From contig JAQIJD010000001.1 in the NCBI GenBank assembly GCA_036946415.1, positions 372,001 through 436,000 of the forward strand: 64,000 nt of DNA. Reading direction: 5' to 3'. Each line of letters begins with the position of its first letter. Within the stretch, counting starts at the first letter, position 1. The DNA comes from Sphingomonas_Q fennica_A (GTDB taxonomy: Bacteria; Pseudomonadota; Alphaproteobacteria; Sphingomonadales; Sphingomonadaceae). The translations under genes and the position numbers were made by a program. The notes below the pieces were generated by a model that worked only from the letters and a program-made list of their open reading frames with translations, searched no databases and was not told where the DNA came from. Below are positions 61,515 through 64,000 of the stretch, one piece after another.

Positions 61515-62891
61515 CTATCCGGCGATGTAGAGCGGCACCACCGTGCCGCCGGCGGCGCCGCTGATGTTGAGCAGGCCGCTGGCCGAGACGCGGCGGTGCA
61601 GCCCGTGGGCGCGCCCGTCGAACCAGTAGAAGGTGCACAGGTCGCTTTGCAGCATCCGGTCCTCCACCGCGCCGTCCCCGGTTGGGCAGGCGTAGGGCAG
61701 GAAGGGGGTCGCGACCTTTTCCTGCACTACCGATGGTTCGGCCAGCGCCGCGGCGATGGCGCGCTCCCATGTCGCATCGTCCGCCTGCCAGCCGAGCAGC
61801 ACGCCGCGCCCGCCCATCGCGAAACAGGGCTTCAGCACCAGCCGGTCGCGATGGCGGCGGATGTGATCGAGGAGGGGGGCGGTATCGCCGTCGGGTCCGG
61901 TCGTGTCGCCGGGCACCACCATCCGCGTCCAGGGGATGTGTCGGTCGACGAAGGCGCGCTCGGCCGCATCGGCGGCGATGCCCAGCGCGGGATCGGAGAT
62001 CATCGCGAAGACATGCTTGCCGCCGCGGAAGATGGCTGCGCCCAGGCTGTTGACCAGCCATGTCCCCGGCAGCGGCGCGCCGGCCAGCAGCGGCGCTGCG
62101 GGCGGTTCCGAAAGAAGCGCGATCCAGTCGAAGATGCAGGCGCAGTCGGCGACCCAGCCGTCCGCGGTGGCGATGGCGCCGCCCGTCATGTCGCAGGTGC
62201 CGATGCGCAACACGCGCGTCCCGATGCCGCGTTCGCCGAGCATCGCCGTCATCATCCGCAATTCGGCATGGTCGGGCCACATGTCCCCCGCCGGCCCGTC
62301 GGGAATGACGAAGGCGACGCGCTTCAGGGGCGTGCCGGGGCCGCGCGCGTCGTGGAGCGCGACCAGCGCGTCGAGGAACGCCTCGCCCGCGCGCTCGAAG
62401 GCGATCGGCCGTTCGGCGGCCAGCGCCTGCATCGGCGGCAGCGTATCGAACGCGTCCGACAGCGCCTCGTCGAAGAACACGCCGCCGCACAGGCCGGCGT
62501 TATATTCGATGAAGTGCGGCGTGCCGGCCGCGTCCACCAGCGCGTCGAACCGGCCGGCAGGCTCGGGCAGGCCGCCGCGATGCGCCTCGATCAGCGGGCG
62601 CAGCGGATGCGCGCCCAGCCACCGGTCCCGAAGCGCCAGGTCGGTGCGGAAGGCGGCGTCGGCCCGCTCGATCAGCACCATCGCCCGGCCGCAGGCGTCG
62701 GCGAAGGCGGCATGGTCGCCCGCCTCGACGAAGCCGGGCTGGATCGTCGCACAGACCGGCTTGCCCCCGTAATAGAGGCCGCGCCGCTCGGTTTCGGCGG
62801 CGAAGCGGGCGGCGGTGTCCGCGGCGCCGGCTTCCGCCAGCAGGGCACGATAGCGTTCGTCCGCAGTGCCGGCGGCGTCGTTCGGATGCAT
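61515..62891 (-). CDS. ATP-grasp-like enzyme of unknown substrate
   Basis: The 458-residue product has LVLKPCFAMGGRGVLLG (about 345-361) and VVQEKV (about 388), which match the Lys- and Glu-containing ATP-binding parts of circularly permuted ATP-grasp and glutathionylspermidine-synthase-like enzymes. The first half (EYNAGLCGGVFFDEAL near 135) may hold the substrate site. These enzymes join a carboxylate to an amine. No amino-acid-ligase motif is specific enough to name a product. It follows a LysR gene by 58 bases on the same strand. Confidence 0.6.
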   Translation of the reverse strand: MHPNDAAGTADERYRALLAEAGAADTAARFAAETERRGLYYGGKPVCATIQPGFVEAGDHAAFADACGRAMVLIERADAAFRTDLALRDRWLGAHPLRPLIEAHRGGLPEPAGRFDALVDAAGTPHFIEYNAGLCGGVFFDEALSDAFDTLPPMQALAAERPIAFERAGEAFLDALVALHDARGPGTPLKRVAFVIPDGPAGDMWPDHAELRMMTAMLGERGIGTRVLRIGTCDMTGGAIATADGWVADCACIFDWIALLSEPPAAPLLAGAPLPGTWLVNSLGAAIFRGGKHVFAMISDPALGIAADAAERAFVDRHIPWTRMVVPGDTTGPDGDTAPLLDHIRRHRDRLVLKPCFAMGGRGVLLGWQADDATWERAIAAALAEPSVVQEKVATPFLPYACPTGDGAVEDRMLQSDLCTFYWFDGRAHGLHRRVSASGLLNISGAAGGTVVPLYIAG

Positions 62892-62949
62892 CCTGTTCCC
62901 CCTGTTTGCCCGCGACTTAGCAGAGCGTCGGGGGCGGGGGGTGGTTCAG

Positions 62950-63993
62950 TTATTGCACCGGGCCGTGCGGGGGGAAATCGATGTCTTCCATGTCGGCGAA
63001 CAGGTTGACGATATTGGCGCTGTCGCCGCGCAGCCGCCCTTCCAGTTCGGTCGGGTGGATGAACGTATCCGAGAACCACGGGTAGAGATCGGGATCGAAC
63101 GAGCGGCGGATCCAGTCGATCGCCAGTTCGGTCGCCTTCGATCGGCGCGCGTCGGGATGGTAGACGAGCAGGATGTCGCGCCGGAGCTTCAGTTCGGCGT
63201 CCACCGGCACCACCCGCCGCGTCATAGCCCGCGCGTAGGTGGGCAGCACGCCGATGCCAGCGCCGCGCGCGATCGCCCAATAATGCGCCGAACTGGTGTT
63301 GGCGCGGATCGCGACCGTGCCCGGCGGCAGATCGCTGCCCAGCAGCAGCGTCTCGGCGTCGGTCGGTACCTGATCGGACGTCTGGAGGACCAGCTTGTGG
63401 CGCAGCAGTTCCTCGATCGAGCCGGGCGTGCCGTGCGCCGCCAGATAGCCGGGGGCGGCGAAGGGCATGATGTGGAGCGTGCCGATCTTGGTGACGATCA
63501 GGTCGGGATGGACCGGCCGGTCGAGCTGGACGGCGATGTCGACATCGCGGAACAGCACGTCCACCGGCCGCATGTCGCAGCGCAGGTCCACCGTCAGGTG
63601 CGGATGCTCGGCCTGGAAATCGACGATCCGGGGCATCAGCCAGAAGGTGCCGAGCCCCTCGGTCACCTGGATCGAGACGCGGCTGGCGGCGCGCGTGCCG
63701 CGGCTCTGCCGCAGCCGATCGAGCGCGGAAGCGCCCGACGACATCTCCCGCGCGATGGACAGCATCTCGCGGCCTTCCGCGGTCAGCGTCAGCCCGTCTA
63801 TGGTGCGCTTGGCGAGGACGAGGCCAAGATCATGCTCCAGCTGTTCGATTCGCGAACGGATGGTGTTGACCGCGCAGCCCGCGGCCGCGGCGGCGGAGCG
63901 CAGGCTGCCCGTTTCGGCGGCGATCATGAACAGGCGCAGATCGTCCCACCGGTAGCGGGGGCCGGCGGCGGACCCGTGTTCGGTGTGCTGCAC
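62950..63993 (-). CDS. LysR-type transcriptional regulator
   Basis: The 347-residue regulator has a winged helix at about 15-75 (WDDLRLFMIAAETGSLRSAAAAAGCAVNTIRSRIEQLEHDLGLVL) and a co-inducer domain (about 100-310; RVSIQVTEGLGTFWLMPRIVDFQ). The start is GTG 63993, close to the window edge with AGGGGT before it; an upstream start beyond 64000 cannot be excluded. It is probably co-transcribed with the ATP-grasp-like gene, opposite to the usual divergent layout. Confidence 0.88.
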   Translation of the reverse strand: MQHTEHGSAAGPRYRWDDLRLFMIAAETGSLRSAAAAAGCAVNTIRSRIEQLEHDLGLVLAKRTIDGLTLTAEGREMLSIAREMSSGASALDRLRQSRGTRAASRVSIQVTEGLGTFWLMPRIVDFQAEHPHLTVDLRCDMRPVDVLFRDVDIAVQLDRPVHPDLIVTKIGTLHIMPFAAPGYLAAHGTPGSIEELLRHKLVLQTSDQVPTDAETLLLGSDLPPGTVAIRANTSSAHYWAIARGAGIGVLPTYARAMTRRVVPVDAELKLRRDILLVYHPDARRSKATELAIDWIRRSFDPDLYPWFSDTFIHPTELEGRLRGDSANIVNLFADMEDIDFPPHGPVQ

Positions 63994-64000
63994 ACCCCTG

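Overview
The window is chromosomal DNA of a high-GC alphaproteobacterium, most likely a sphingomonad (Sphingomonas or a close relative). Evidence: GC-rich third positions throughout, a ChpT-type histidine phosphotransferase, an alphaproteobacterial HslV with a cleavable leader, an RpoH box, a TonB-dependent receptor, many small envelope proteins, and intergenic palindromes with TTCGATACGCC and GAGTAGC cores of the kind common in sphingomonads. No phage, integrase, insertion sequence, CRISPR array, tRNA or 16S/23S gene was recognised. RNase P RNA is the one certain RNA gene.

Layout. 1-7360: the end of a DEAD-box helicase, a DedA protein, a diguanylate cyclase, hslVU with a likely heat-shock promoter, and an ABC exporter. 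7565-14000: intracellular PHA depolymerase, two regulators/envelope genes, an esterase coupled to rppH, and an HDAC-like deacetylase coupled to a DNA photolyase. 14700-25130: rimO, a DUF3089 hydrolase, a TonB-dependent receptor, an OPT transporter, small stress-type genes and a TelA/membrane-protein pair. 25200-29100: an orphan terminator with a candidate sRNA, lysE, two genes broken by one extra G each (a KGG-like small protein and typA), and an 18-codon ORF whose ribosome binding site matches the 16S anti-SD over 14 nt. 29200-36810: a lipoprotein, uvrB, mtgA, a racemase, rpoH and an RluD-family synthase. 36824-43180: a JAMM peptidase, chpT and a compact cheA-W-Y-B-R cluster. 43250-46910: an amidase, rnpB, a J-domain protein, a 2Fe-2S protein, sufE and an EamA exporter. 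46909-50841: a phage-shock (psp) locus. 50924-60500: superoxide dismutase, argC with a cell-wall hydrolase, tsaC, a nitroreductase, a peptide transporter, glmM, thiD and two tiny membrane proteins. 60557-64000: a phosphatase, an ATP-grasp-like enzyme and its LysR regulator.

The most distinctive system is the psp locus. PspF is divergent from a leftward run that begins, behind a near-consensus sigma-54 promoter, with a secreted TonB-C-domain protein. The run continues with pspA, pspB and pspC, then three more small membrane proteins that repeat the PspB tail motif. This looks like an enlarged envelope-stress module. The RNA elements at 25200-25347 and 28945-29130 are the other candidates for something undescribed.

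Genes work together in several coupled pairs, visible as ATGA or GTGA overlaps: esterase-rppH, deacetylase-photolyase, telA-membrane protein, cheA-cheW, cheY-cheB-cheR, J-domain protein-ferredoxin, NlpC/P60-argC, GntR-tsaC and glmM-thiD. Intergenic space is filled by three families of palindromic repeats.
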